Source of the DNA: Ecdyonurus torrentis
Taxonomy: Eukaryota; Arthropoda; Insecta; Ephemeroptera; Heptageniidae
NCBI GenBank assembly: GCA_949318235.1
Contig: OX439133.1
Coordinates: 17,454,099 to 17,518,098 of the forward strand
Length of the DNA: 64,000 bases
Reading direction: 5' to 3'
Position numbers and translations under genes: made by a program. The notes below the pieces were generated by a model that had not been told where the DNA came from, ran no database searches, and worked only from the letters and a program-made list of their open reading frames with translations. Positions 31,253 through 38,590 of this stretch are shown piece after piece (the stretch's first letter is position 1; each line of letters begins with the position of its first letter).

Positions 31253-32038
31253 ATGCCTAAAGTTGTTGTTGGTAGTGGTTGGATGACCGACGCTCTTGAT
31301 AAAATTCCATCAGAACTTCATATTCCAGGCTACAACTTTTGCGGTCCAAACACAAAACTCAAAAAGAGGTTAGCAAGGGGAGACGTTGGAATAAATACTC
31401 TCGACGAAGCTTGCAAGGAACACGACATTGTATATTCACAAACTACTGCCACGAGTGATAGACATATCGCAGACAACATTCTTGCTGGCAAAGCTTGGAA
31501 AAGAGTAAAATCATCAGACGCAAAGCTTGGAGAAAGATTAGCAGCAATGTTAGTGACTGGAACCATGAAAGCAAAAGTAAAGCTTGGAGGGTCATTAAAA
31601 CTAAAGAAGAAGAGGAATGACTTCTCAGACGTTGTTAAAATGGTGAAAAAAGGAGTCAAGAAGTCAGGAGTCAAAAACATTATGGAAGCTTCAAAGATCG
31701 CCTGTGCCGTGGCCAAGAAGTCATTAAAGGGAATGAAAATTGTTAAGAGAAAGCCAAGAATCATCCCAATTCCCAAAACTGGTGGAGTTTTACCATTTTT
31801 GCTCCCACTATTTGCAGGATTGAGTGCTACAGGAGCTCTAGCTGGTGGTGCGACTGCGGTAGCTAGAGCCGTCAACGAGGCAAAACAAGCTCGTAAGAGT
31901 TTGAAAGAAATGAAGAGACACAATGAAAACATGGAAGCCATTGCTATCGGCTCTTCAAACTCTAAAAGGAATGGTGCGGGATTTTACTTGAGACCCTACA
32001 AGAAAGGCTATGGTTTAGTTGTAAAGTCAAAAAACTAA
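31253..32038 (+). CDS. Adintovirus-type virion protein: PLA2-like domain plus pX-like tail
   Basis: 261 residues from the ATG at 31253, chosen because the TCAGT initiator ends just before it (an ATG at 31226 lies upstream of the predicted start site). Residues 20-80 resemble the parvovirus VP1 phospholipase A2: GYNFCGPNTKL (26-36) like the calcium loop, and the catalytic pair H57-D58 in CKEHDIVY. In parvoviruses this activity helps escape from endosomes. The rest is very basic (Lys-rich 106-170), then a hydrophobic glycine-rich stretch 177-211 (GGVLPFLLPLFAGL) like adenovirus core peptide pX. LAGGA (196-200) fits the adenain cleavage pattern. The end is YKKGYGLVVKSK. It starts the rightward capsid cluster and is followed five bases later by the protease ATG. 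The PLA2 call is by motif; the calcium loop is not identical to classical PLA2. Confidence 0.82.
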   Translation: MPKVVVGSGWMTDALDKIPSELHIPGYNFCGPNTKLKKRLARGDVGINTLDEACKEHDIVYSQTTATSDRHIADNILAGKAWKRVKSSDAKLGERLAAMLVTGTMKAKVKLGGSLKLKKKRNDFSDVVKMVKKGVKKSGVKNIMEASKIACAVAKKSLKGMKIVKRKPRIIPIPKTGGVLPFLLPLFAGLSATGALAGGATAVARAVNEAKQARKSLKEMKRHNENMEAIAIGSSNSKRNGAGFYLRPYKKGYGLVVKSKN

Positions 32039-32043
32039 ATGTG

Positions 32044-32394
32044 ATGCTGCCGTCTCATGCACTCAGTGACTTAGAAATCAAGAAATTTGTTAAAGTGCTA
32101 AACATTAAAAACTTTAGAAACGTATTTATGAGAGACAATCTTCCTTCAAGACCTTGGAGAAACGAGCGAGGTATTGTAAATCTGGATGGCAGCAACGGAG
32201 ATGGAACACACTGGGTGTGCTACGTGAAGAAGGACAATCAAGTAAACTATTTCGATAGTTTTGGCAATCTGTTACCACCTCAAGAACTTTTACATTATAT
32301 GAAAAATTGTAATATAACTTATAACAGAGATAACTATCAGGATTTTGGCTCTGTAATATGTGGTCACTTGTGTCTGCTGTTCTTATGTATATAA
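32044..32394 (+). CDS. Adenain-type cysteine protease
   Basis: 116 residues, the maturation protease of Polintons and adenoviruses (Ulp1-like fold). The catalytic set is visible: H56 in GTHWVCY, D71 in YFDSFG, C106 in ICGHLCLLFL, with Q99 a possible oxyanion residue. Adenovirus protease uses His-Glu-Cys in the same order. It is shorter than adenovirus protease (about 200) but ends just after the Cys helix, as in related elements. The ATG at 32044 is five bases after the upstream gene's stop (TAAATGTGATG); a GTG at 32041 is ignored. With no clear promoter of its own, it may be read from the PLA2-like mRNA. Likely targets are the pX-like tail and capsid proteins. Confidence 0.9.
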   Translation: MLPSHALSDLEIKKFVKVLNIKNFRNVFMRDNLPSRPWRNERGIVNLDGSNGDGTHWVCYVKKDNQVNYFDSFGNLLPPQELLHYMKNCNITYNRDNYQDFGSVICGHLCLLFLCI

Positions 32395-32423
32395 AAAGAA
32401 ATAAATTGATTTGAACTTCAGTC
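32388..32423 (+). promoter_or_regulatory. Penton gene promoter (TATA plus TCAGT)
   Basis: TATATAAA at 32388-32395 and TCAGT at 32418-32422, A 32 bases from the TATA start. The ATG follows at 32424, so the leader would be about 4 bases. Confidence 0.65.
32400..32405 (+). terminator. Poly(A) signal for the PLA2-protease transcript
   Basis: AATAAA five bases after the protease stop, inside the penton promoter. Transcript end and next start would therefore overlap. Confidence 0.55.
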
Positions 32424-33110
32424 ATGTCTTTCACTCTGACGGTTTCACAACCCTCCAGTGTCTTAGCGTGTGATATATTTCCACCGCTTCCACTTAACGA
32501 TGGAGCTAAATACGAAGTTGGCTTACTTAGCTTTAATGCTTACTACTCTGTGCCTAATATAGACGAGGGAAACAATAAGTTTCACTATGGTGAAGGCAAA
32601 GTCATCGAGCTGCCAGTTGGAAGTTACGAACTCAACGACATAGCAGGATACTTAAAAACTGAGTTGAAGAAGGAAAATATTTCTTTCAGCATCTATGCAA
32701 ACAACAACACTCTCCAGGTTTTAATCAAGTGCTCTGTAAATATTGACTTTTCTCGTAACCACACGATTGGCTCGTTACTTGGCTTCGATCTTAGAGTTTT
32801 AAAAGCTAACGAGAGCCACTTTGCTGATCATATCGTAGATATAATAAGAGTGAACACCTTAGACATTCAAAGCAACATCTCAAGTGGAGCATACATCAAC
32901 GGCAGGCCGTCACATTCTCTTCATTCTTTTGCCCCTAAAGTTGCACCTGGATACAAGATTGTCGAGACTCCACACAATGTTATTTATCTGCCTGTAGATG
33001 TCACTGTTGTAGACAGGCTTGCACTTAAAATATGCGATCAGAATGGTAGACTTGTCAATTTCAGAGGTGAAGAGATAACGATAAGGCTGCATATTCGCAG
33101 AGCTCTATAA
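32424..33110 (+). CDS. Minor capsid (penton-like) protein
   Basis: 228 residues, expected to form a single jelly roll at capsid vertices. It begins SFTLTVSQPSSVL; early it has PLPLNDGAKYEVGLLSFNAY, the typical opening of Polinton penton proteins. Next come LPVGSYELNDIAGYLKTEL and TIGSLLGFD, and it ends with KICDQNGRLVNFRGEEITIR, a pattern conserved in the group. No signal peptide or membrane segment. The ATG lies right after a TATA-TCAGT promoter. It is followed by a 43-codon frame and the major capsid gene. The frame is intact. Jelly-roll fold is known for the family and inferred here. Confidence 0.88.
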   Translation: MSFTLTVSQPSSVLACDIFPPLPLNDGAKYEVGLLSFNAYYSVPNIDEGNNKFHYGEGKVIELPVGSYELNDIAGYLKTELKKENISFSIYANNNTLQVLIKCSVNIDFSRNHTIGSLLGFDLRVLKANESHFADHIVDIIRVNTLDIQSNISSGAYINGRPSHSLHSFAPKVAPGYKIVETPHNVIYLPVDVTVVDRLALKICDQNGRLVNFRGEEITIRLHIRRAL

Positions 33111-33111
33111 A

Positions 33112-33243
33112 ATGGGACTCGTTATTCAAAGTACTTATAAGAAAACTACTGCATCAGAGAACGTCAGTAACGTTTCAGGTTGCAAGAAGCTCACAGCTCA
33201 AAACATTGCCTTTCTTCGAAGAATCGGTCTAAAAGTCAAATAA
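33112..33243 (+). CDS. Small basic peptide between penton and major capsid genes
   Basis: 43 residues, one base after the penton stop; its TAA shares an A with the major capsid ATG (TAATG at 33241-33245). It is Lys/Arg-rich, with KKLTAQNIAFLRRIGLKVK at the end as a compact predicted helix. I do not recognise a family with certainty. Because the major capsid promoter lies inside it, the peptide would have to come from the penton transcript by reinitiation. It could be a real minor virion peptide or a chance frame. The exact TAATG junction favours a real gene. Confidence 0.45.
   Translation: MGLVIQSTYKKTTASENVSNVSGCKKLTAQNIAFLRRIGLKVK
33136..33168 (+). promoter_or_regulatory. Major capsid gene promoter (TATA plus TCAGT)
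   Basis: TATAAGAAAA at 33136 and TCAGT at 33164-33168, A 30 bases downstream. The first ATG after it is that of the major capsid protein at 33243. Confidence 0.6.
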
Positions 33244-34469
33244 TGGATATTCTCAACATACATTCAGACTTGGAATTTAATTCCAACATCACCAGCATCG
33301 AGCTCCACGATCATGAGGCTTATGCGGGGACTAGATATGATAATACTGATGAAATCAGGATCGAAGTAAAAAATCAAGACATATACACATTGCCTTGTGA
33401 AAGCTTGTTATATGTTGAAGGAAAACTGCTCAAGAGTGCAAATAATACTGTTACGACAAACACTAAATTAGTCAAGAATTTTTTGGCACACATGATAAGT
33501 GAGATTCGCTACAAAATCAACGACATTGAGATTGATCAAACAAGACATACTGGCGTAGGCAGCACGCTCAAGGGATTTGTCTCTTTTACACCAGAAAAAC
33601 TTTGCTCGCTCTCTAACAGTGGGTGGTGCAAGGAAAGCACAAACACGTTGGTACAAGCAAATGATGGTACGTTTAGCGCCGCATTGCCATTGAACACTCT
33701 CATAGGATTCTTCGAAGACCATCAGAAGATTCTCATCAACTGCAAGCAAGAACTTGTCATATTACGTTCACAAAACGACGCGAACGCAGTCATCACAACA
33801 AGTGACGATGAGACCTATGAAAGTAGTAAAATCGTGATAACAAAGTTCAAGTGGAAGATGCCACATGTCGAGGTAGATGATGAAACCAAGCTGAAGTTGC
33901 TCAATACACTGCGAGCTGATAAACCCATTACACTCGGCTTTAGATCATGGTTCGTTGCAGAGAAGCCAATGCCAACTACTACAAACAAAGACGAATGGAC
34001 GCTTCAAGCCATGACATCGCTGGAGAGACCTCGCTATGTTCTGCTTGCTTTTCAAACCAACAAGCGCAATCTCGTTCAAGCCGACATCAACTCCTTTGAT
34101 AACTGCGACATTCGAAATGTCAAAGTCTACATTAATGGAAAGTGTTATCCTTATGTCGATTTCAATTTGGACATGACAAAGCAACAATGTGCCATGTTAT
34201 ACAATGCTTATACTTCGTTTCAGAAATCTTACTACGGCGAGGAAGGCAAGCCATTGCTTTCTTATGCAGAGCTCTTAGAACTTGGTGGCATATTCGTTGT
34301 GGATTGTTCTAAGCAAAACGAGTCAATCAAAACCAGCTCAGTAGATGTGAGAATTGAAATCGAATCGAGAAACGTGTTTTCTGCATCCACAGTAGCTTAC
34401 TGCCTCATTGTTCACGATAGAGTTGTAGAGTACACACCTCTCACTAATATTGTCCGCAGACATATTTAA
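33243..34469 (+). CDS. MCP: Major capsid protein (double jelly roll, hexon-like)
   Basis: 408 residues from the ATG at 33243. Forms the trimeric capsomers of Polinton virions. The protein opens MDILNIHSDLEFNSNI. The first domain contains LPCESLLYVEGKL, then FLAHMISEIRYKINDIEID, the pattern seen near the first jelly roll in Polinton capsid proteins (residue about 90). The second half has WKMPHVEVDDETKL and, near the end, GGIFVVDCSKQNESI with EIESRNVFSAST. No signal peptide. An upstream in-frame extension (to 33180) lacks a real ATG and is rejected; initiation at 33243 follows the TCAGT at 33164 by about 77 bases. Length is slightly below many relatives but the frame is complete. It lies in the capsid cluster next to the BIR gene. 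Confidence 0.92.
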   Translation: MDILNIHSDLEFNSNITSIELHDHEAYAGTRYDNTDEIRIEVKNQDIYTLPCESLLYVEGKLLKSANNTVTTNTKLVKNFLAHMISEIRYKINDIEIDQTRHTGVGSTLKGFVSFTPEKLCSLSNSGWCKESTNTLVQANDGTFSAALPLNTLIGFFEDHQKILINCKQELVILRSQNDANAVITTSDDETYESSKIVITKFKWKMPHVEVDDETKLKLLNTLRADKPITLGFRSWFVAEKPMPTTTNKDEWTLQAMTSLERPRYVLLAFQTNKRNLVQADINSFDNCDIRNVKVYINGKCYPYVDFNLDMTKQQCAMLYNAYTSFQKSYYGEEGKPLLSYAELLELGGIFVVDCSKQNESIKTSSVDVRIEIESRNVFSASTVAYCLIVHDRVVEYTPLTNIVRRHI

Positions 34470-34491
34470 AGTGATACCTAAGTAAGTCAGT
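34463..34491 (+). promoter_or_regulatory. BIR gene promoter (TATA-like plus TCAGT)
   Basis: TATTTAAA at 34463-34470, overlapping the major capsid stop, and TCAGT at 34487-34491, A 26 bases from the TATA start (shorter than the other four). TTGTGTGGATTC at 34506-34517, the half-site of the terminal-repeat palindrome, lies in the leader. Confidence 0.55.
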
Positions 34492-34528
34492 GTGGAGCAA
34501 AATTTTGTGTGGATTCGCTCAATCAACC

Positions 34529-35266
34529 ATGGCTTCAGCAGTTATTAAAGTTTTGTTCTCGAGTGAGGAAACGCCATACTTTGGAACCCACAACGATGTT
34601 ATCAAAGAGATTGCAGTTGTCGACGTGAGCACGTTTGCCAGCCAGCAGTGGAGATTTGCAAACCCTACCAGTGAGTATAAATTTCTTGATTACACGAGAT
34701 TTATACAAGACCCGTACTACTCTGGTGATGTCGCCTACGACCAAGTGGGAGCAGTACTCAAGAAAGCCACAGAATCTTACAAGGCCATATATTGTCACGG
34801 ACAGAAAGACTATGACACGTTAAAGAAACTCTTGAAACGTTCCACAATTTTTGATCTGCTAGAGATGCATCAAGTGAAATTAAATGATCTTCCAACCAAC
34901 GTAGGCACAGAGTGTCTGTATCACTTGCACCGTGATGAAGCCTGTGTATGTCCCCATGCTAACGCCTACCGCTTGGCACATTGGTGTTTGAACAACAAGT
35001 CGAAAATCAATGTGCTGAACCATGATGTGAGAACGGAGACCTTCAAAGACTGGCCTGAAGACACTGTTCATATCTATGACCTCGTCGAAGCAGGATTTTT
35101 CCACAAGCCAACAGAGGACTATCCTGAGATGACAGAGTGCATTTACTGCGGTCTGCAAGTATGCAACTGGGTCCAACTGGATAACCCCCTCGACAAGCAT
35201 AGAAAGTTGAACAAATATTGTGTCATGTTTAACTATACCCCATCATTCACTGGCATTGACTTTTAA
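34529..35266 (+). CDS. IAP-like protein: unknown N-terminal domain plus one BIR domain
   Basis: 245 residues from the ATG at 34529, which has a strong context (ACCATGG); the frame upstream has only a GTG. Residues 166-234 form a canonical BIR: R168, WP at 175-176, LVEAGFF at 185-191, and zinc ligands C204, C207, H224, C231 with CX2CX16HX6C spacing. BIR proteins bind caspases or pro-apoptotic IBM peptides, so a role in blocking apoptosis is likely. No RING is present. Residues 1-160 (IAVVDVSTF, YKAIYCHGQKDYDTLKKLL, CPHANAYRLAHWCLNN) loosely recall DEDD-type exonuclease-fold proteins of invertebrate viruses, but I cannot see a complete acidic active site. Promoter, codon use and strand match the capsid genes. 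The BIR call is firm; the N-terminal call is weak. Confidence 0.9.
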   Translation: MASAVIKVLFSSEETPYFGTHNDVIKEIAVVDVSTFASQQWRFANPTSEYKFLDYTRFIQDPYYSGDVAYDQVGAVLKKATESYKAIYCHGQKDYDTLKKLLKRSTIFDLLEMHQVKLNDLPTNVGTECLYHLHRDEACVCPHANAYRLAHWCLNNKSKINVLNHDVRTETFKDWPEDTVHIYDLVEAGFFHKPTEDYPEMTECIYCGLQVCNWVQLDNPLDKHRKLNKYCVMFNYTPSFTGIDF

Positions 35267-35358
35267 CCCTGTATCAAGTTCTATACATAGCAAACTTTTT
35301 TGTATCTTAAATTAAAAAATTGTGCTTGAAAATTTATGTCGTATGTAAAATTGTTAAA

Positions 35359-35364
35359 AATAAA
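35359..35364 (+). terminator. Poly(A) signal after the BIR gene
   Basis: AATAAA about 93 bases after the BIR stop. It could also serve the major capsid transcript. Confidence 0.6.
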
Positions 35365-35663
35365 ATTTTGTCTGAACATATATATGAAAGTTATTTCATT
35401 TCTTATAAAACTGGCCTTTATCCTTATCAACATTTTAAATATATTTAACATATTTTAAGAAATACTAAATGAAACATATTCTGAATTTTTTGTTCAATGG
35501 TTTTCTATTTTAATTTAACTTAAATATATTTTTTATTAAAATAAATTTATAACCTATATGCTATTAAATTTTACAAACTATTAGCTTTCAGAGCCATATA
35601 TTCTAAGAGAAAAGGTTTTAGTATTCAATAAAAATCACTAAGGGTTTCAAGGCAAGTTTGGAT
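35365..35663. other. AT-rich gap between convergent BIR and small spliced gene
   Basis: No gene seen. Convergent poly(A) signals lie at both edges. Confidence 0.5.
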
Positions 35664-35669
35664 TTTATT
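35664..35669 (-). terminator. Poly(A) signal of the small spliced gene
   Basis: AATAAA on the minus strand, 30 bases beyond the stop at 35699. Confidence 0.6.
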
Positions 35670-35698
35670 TTATCATAGCTCATCATCACAATAAATTT

Positions 35699-36144
35699 TT
35701 ACTTGCTGGATCTAGTGGAAAATTCAACATCAATGCATCTTCCAACCATACCGTTGTAGACGAGAACCATCTTCTTACATTCTGGGCAAGTGTTGTATTC
35801 TGCGATGAATTCATCACTAAACCTTGATGCTGGAATTCTAGACGGCAGGAACACACGGATGAATTTGGAGTGGTCCATGGCATTCAATACAGCAATCAGT
35901 ACTTGCTCATCTGCGTAGTTAGAGTTGATTTTCTCCATACTCTCGATGAGGTATGGTTTTCCAGCAGTCAGATTCTTGCAGGACAATGCAGGTTCCACGT
36001 GGCCCAAAGCCTGGAGAATTTTAGCTTCTTTTACCTATAAAACATAAGATATTCATAATACTGTTAGCCACTTGAATAACTATAAAAGTTTTAAGTCGAG
36101 AAACAAATTAAAATATATTAAAATTTAATACTTACGAAAGACAT
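35699..36144 (-). CDS. Small spliced gene, possible OB-fold protein
   Basis: Two exons on the minus strand. Exon 1 (36144-36136) is ATG TCT TTC, followed by a perfect donor GTAAGT. A 101-base intron (36135-36035) ends TTTTATAG. Exon 2 (36034-35699) continues in frame, giving 114 residues; without splicing there is no ATG. The protein reads KNLTAGKPYLIESMEKINS, then VRVFLPSR-like IRVFLPSRIPASRFSDEF and MVLVYNGMVGRCIDVEF. This beta-rich pattern is shared by small proteins I remember from invertebrate DNA viruses and Polintons, possibly an OB-fold nucleic-acid-binding protein. The CPECKK pair might bind metal. It is transcribed inward from the right terminal repeat. Two CCAAT boxes and a TGACGTAA site lie upstream. 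Function is not established. Confidence 0.78.
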
Positions 36145-36518
36145 GATGAATTTTCAGTGGATTCGAGTCTTGTGTGGATCAAAAGAATCAAGATGCAGGA
36201 GAAGCAGAGAAAGACTTGTGTATTCTTTGAGTTCTCGACTTGTAATGCGGCTCTGCTCTTGTAAAGTAGTGGGGGTAAATCGTGAACCAATCAGAGTAAA
36301 GGTTCTCCTCTAATTTCCCCTTAACTTTTTAAATTTCCCCTCAGATTATTATTTTGAACCAATAAGTAGTAAGTAATTTAAATTTTGCCACACTTTCTTT
36401 GCTTACGTCACTTTTATTTTTTAGATCACGAAGGTACAAAGATTTCTACAATTAATACACGATGCTCCACACAGCATCCACACAAATTGACCTCCATCTT
36501 GATTTTTACTTCACGTAC
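36145..36518 (-). promoter_or_regulatory. Right shoulder of the Polinton: upstream region of the small spliced gene
   Basis: On the minus strand it has two ATTGG (CCAAT) boxes at about 36284 and 36356, TGACGTAA (36403-36410, CREB/ATF-like), and GATCCACACAA at 36170-36180, the half-site of the terminal palindrome, about 30 bases from the ATG. A degenerate fifth 62-base repeat (CAAGATGGAGGTC) lies at about 36462-36518. Confidence 0.45.
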
Positions 36519-36870
36519 GTACGCTAGCAATCACTGACTGCACACAAGTCCGTCGCCATCTTGTTGCAAGCCTCGTGTACGTACGCAAATACTCATTTGC
36601 TACACACAAATCGGACGCCATCTTGGTTTTTACCTCGTGTACGTGCGCTAATACACACCTGCCACGCCCATATCGCCGCCATCTTGGGTTTTGACCTCGT
36701 GGACGTACGCGAGAAGCAGCAATCCACACAAAATCGACCCCATTTTGTTTTTATACCTCGTGGACGTACGCGAGTTTGTGTGGATGCATCCACACTTGTG
36801 TGGATGCATCCACTCGTTTGTGTGGATGTGTGGATGCATCCACATTCTGCTGTATCCATACTTATCTACT
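36519..36870 (-). repeat. Right inverted terminal repeat of the Polinton
   Basis: Mirror of 21636-21987 at the same length of 352. Palindromes lie at 36778-36795, 36800-36813 and 36830-36843; 62-base units run from 36772 inward. Open frames across it are shadows of the repeat. Confidence 0.95.
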
Positions 36871-36876
36871 ATTATT
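36871..36876. repeat. Polinton target-site duplication, right
   Basis: ATTATT, identical to 21630-21635. Its last two bases are the start of the TTAA that flanks a family D element. Confidence 0.93.
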
Positions 36877-37188
36877 AAAGGCATAGAACACCTTGAACAA
36901 AAAGCATGTCTATCATCCTAACATAACTAAATATCAATTATCAACGTTTATTCGGCCGGAGTCATTGATTTCTAATTTTTTTCCATTCCTAAAATGGCAG
37001 CTACGTGTTTATGACGTCACAGCTTGCCTGTTTCCGCGCGCGTGGACTAGTGAGCTTTGACGTCAGAAACCCGCAGCTGCCATTTTGTCAATAAATTAGA
37101 AATCAATGATTACGGCCAAATCAACATTTATATTTAGATATGTTTGGATATTTGGCATGTTATTGTTCAAGGTGTTCTATGCCTTTAA
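36875..37188. mobile_element. Family D element, copy D3, abutting the Polinton
   Basis: Flanked by TTAA at 36875-36878 and 37185-37188; ends AGGCATAGAACACCTTG and CAAGGTGTTCTATGCCT are inverted. The centre folds: GTGTTTATGACGTCAC against TTTGACGTCAGAAACCC and GGCAGCTACG against CGCAGCTGCC. Confidence 0.85.
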
Positions 37189-37294
37189 ATTTAGTTTTAG
37201 GCTTTTAGGTGTGTTAAAGAAAGTTGATATTAGAAACTAATTTAAAAATAAAGATACTAATTGAATTATTAATTAATGTCATTCATTGCTTCAG

Positions 37295-37578
37295 TATATA
37301 GGGTCTATGCATTCATGTTAAAGTCGACGCCATGTTGGATCACTCAATAACATGGGTGCCATAAGAAAATAACTCAATTTGCCAGTTTGAAAACACTATG
37401 AAATATTTTTGAGAACATTGATGTTGTAAATATGTTGAATTAGTATCTCAAGCATGTGAGAAAAAAAAAACGATTTCCCAAAGAAAATTGGATTAAATGA
37501 AGCTGTGCGATGTTATTCACTACTCCAGTATGGCCTCCAAGCGCAATAAATATGACGTCATGCGCATACATCCTATAG
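37295..37578 (-). mobile_element. Family A element A16
   Basis: From TATAGGGTCTATGCATTCATG to ATGACGTCATGCGCATACAT then CCTATA. A 46-base A fragment (GCATGACGTCATTCGCTTAC) follows at 37579-37624. Confidence 0.8.
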
Positions 37579-37624
37579 CATCGAAGCGCAATCATAGCAT
37601 GACGTCATTCGCTTACACCCTATA

Positions 37625-38260
37625 AGATCTGTGAAAACTGCACGTAATATCCAGTAAAAAAATAACATGTTATCTCTGGCACACTAAACCACAGGCAGGC
37701 ACGCCACAGCACACTTGCTTAGATTTGACATTTTTATTAAATTGCGTATTATTTAAGGCAGCTTGATTCATACTCTGCTTGAACATAAGTTTATTTGCAC
37801 TTCTGTAACTTTAACCATTTTATATACATACAATATGAATTTTTATTTGGAGCTATTTTTATATATTTTTCCTCTTTAAAATTTTAATAATCTAATCTAA
37901 AATGATAAAGTTTTGAGTTGTAAATTAAAATCTTTATTAGAATGTAATAAAAATATTTTTTGTCAATGTTAAATAAAGATATTCTAAATATTAGGATTAA
38001 TAAAAAAAAAAGAATAAAAATTTGAAAAAAGCTTATTTAATTTTTTTTTTTTTTTTTTTTTTTTTTTGAAATTTAAATTTTTGTAAATAAATAAATTTTT
38101 AATTTTTTAAATATATCATATACTTATAAAAATATTAAATATTTTGCTAATAACTTTTTTATTAAATATGAAGTATAATAATAAATTTTCTTTGAATTTC
38201 AATTTTAAATAAATTTTAAACGAATTCAATTTTTTGTTATGTTCTATTTAGATTCATGAC
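37625..38260. other. AT-rich intergenic stretch
   Basis: No gene or family copy recognised. A T-run of about 28 lies at 38041-38067. Confidence 0.4.
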
Positions 38261-38535
38261 AATAGACAACTTTCATGCCGTTTTTCTATGGTCGAAAAAA
38301 ATTCTTCAGTTGGTGCGAACTCGTTTGAACGATTTCGACAATTAAAAAGCAAAAGAAACGTGAACCATCTTTCGGCGTAATGGCCACCGTCTTTACTTCA
38401 AATAAAATTTGAATTTCAATAATTATTTTAAATATGAAGGAGCATTTTTTAAGAAGTTTTATATGCAACAATATTATTTATTTTTCCTAAAGAATTTTTT
38501 AAGACCATAAAAAAACGGCATGCAAGTTGTCTATT
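38261..38535. mobile_element. Short element with 25-base inverted ends
   Basis: AATAGACAACTTTCATGCCG and then TTTTT at left is matched at right by its inverse with one mismatch (38511-38535). The body is 275 bases without a gene. Only one copy is seen in the window. Confidence 0.7.
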
Positions 38536-38590
38536 AATTAATAATAATTAATTTTTGTGTCATTGAATGTCATCATTCAATAGTTAATCA

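Larger units (their letters stand above)
21636..36870. mobile_element. Polinton/Maverick (adintovirus-type) element, complete
   Basis: This 15,235-base element starts AG and ends CT, as Polintons do. It has 352-base inverted terminal repeats, a 6-base target duplication, and the full Polinton set: protein-primed DNA polymerase B, retroviral-type integrase, packaging ATPase, adenain-type protease, and major and minor capsid proteins. It also carries the PLA2/pX-like protein typical of adintoviruses. All the main frames are open from start to stop with no visible frameshift. It is noticeably richer in G+C than the flanks. It could be a recently integrated virus or an active self-synthesising transposon. 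Confidence 0.95.

Noticed and set aside
31330..31941. 203-codon frame on the minus strand opposite the PLA2-like gene
   Set aside because: Mirror of a Lys/Ala-rich coding sequence; no start context and no known domain.
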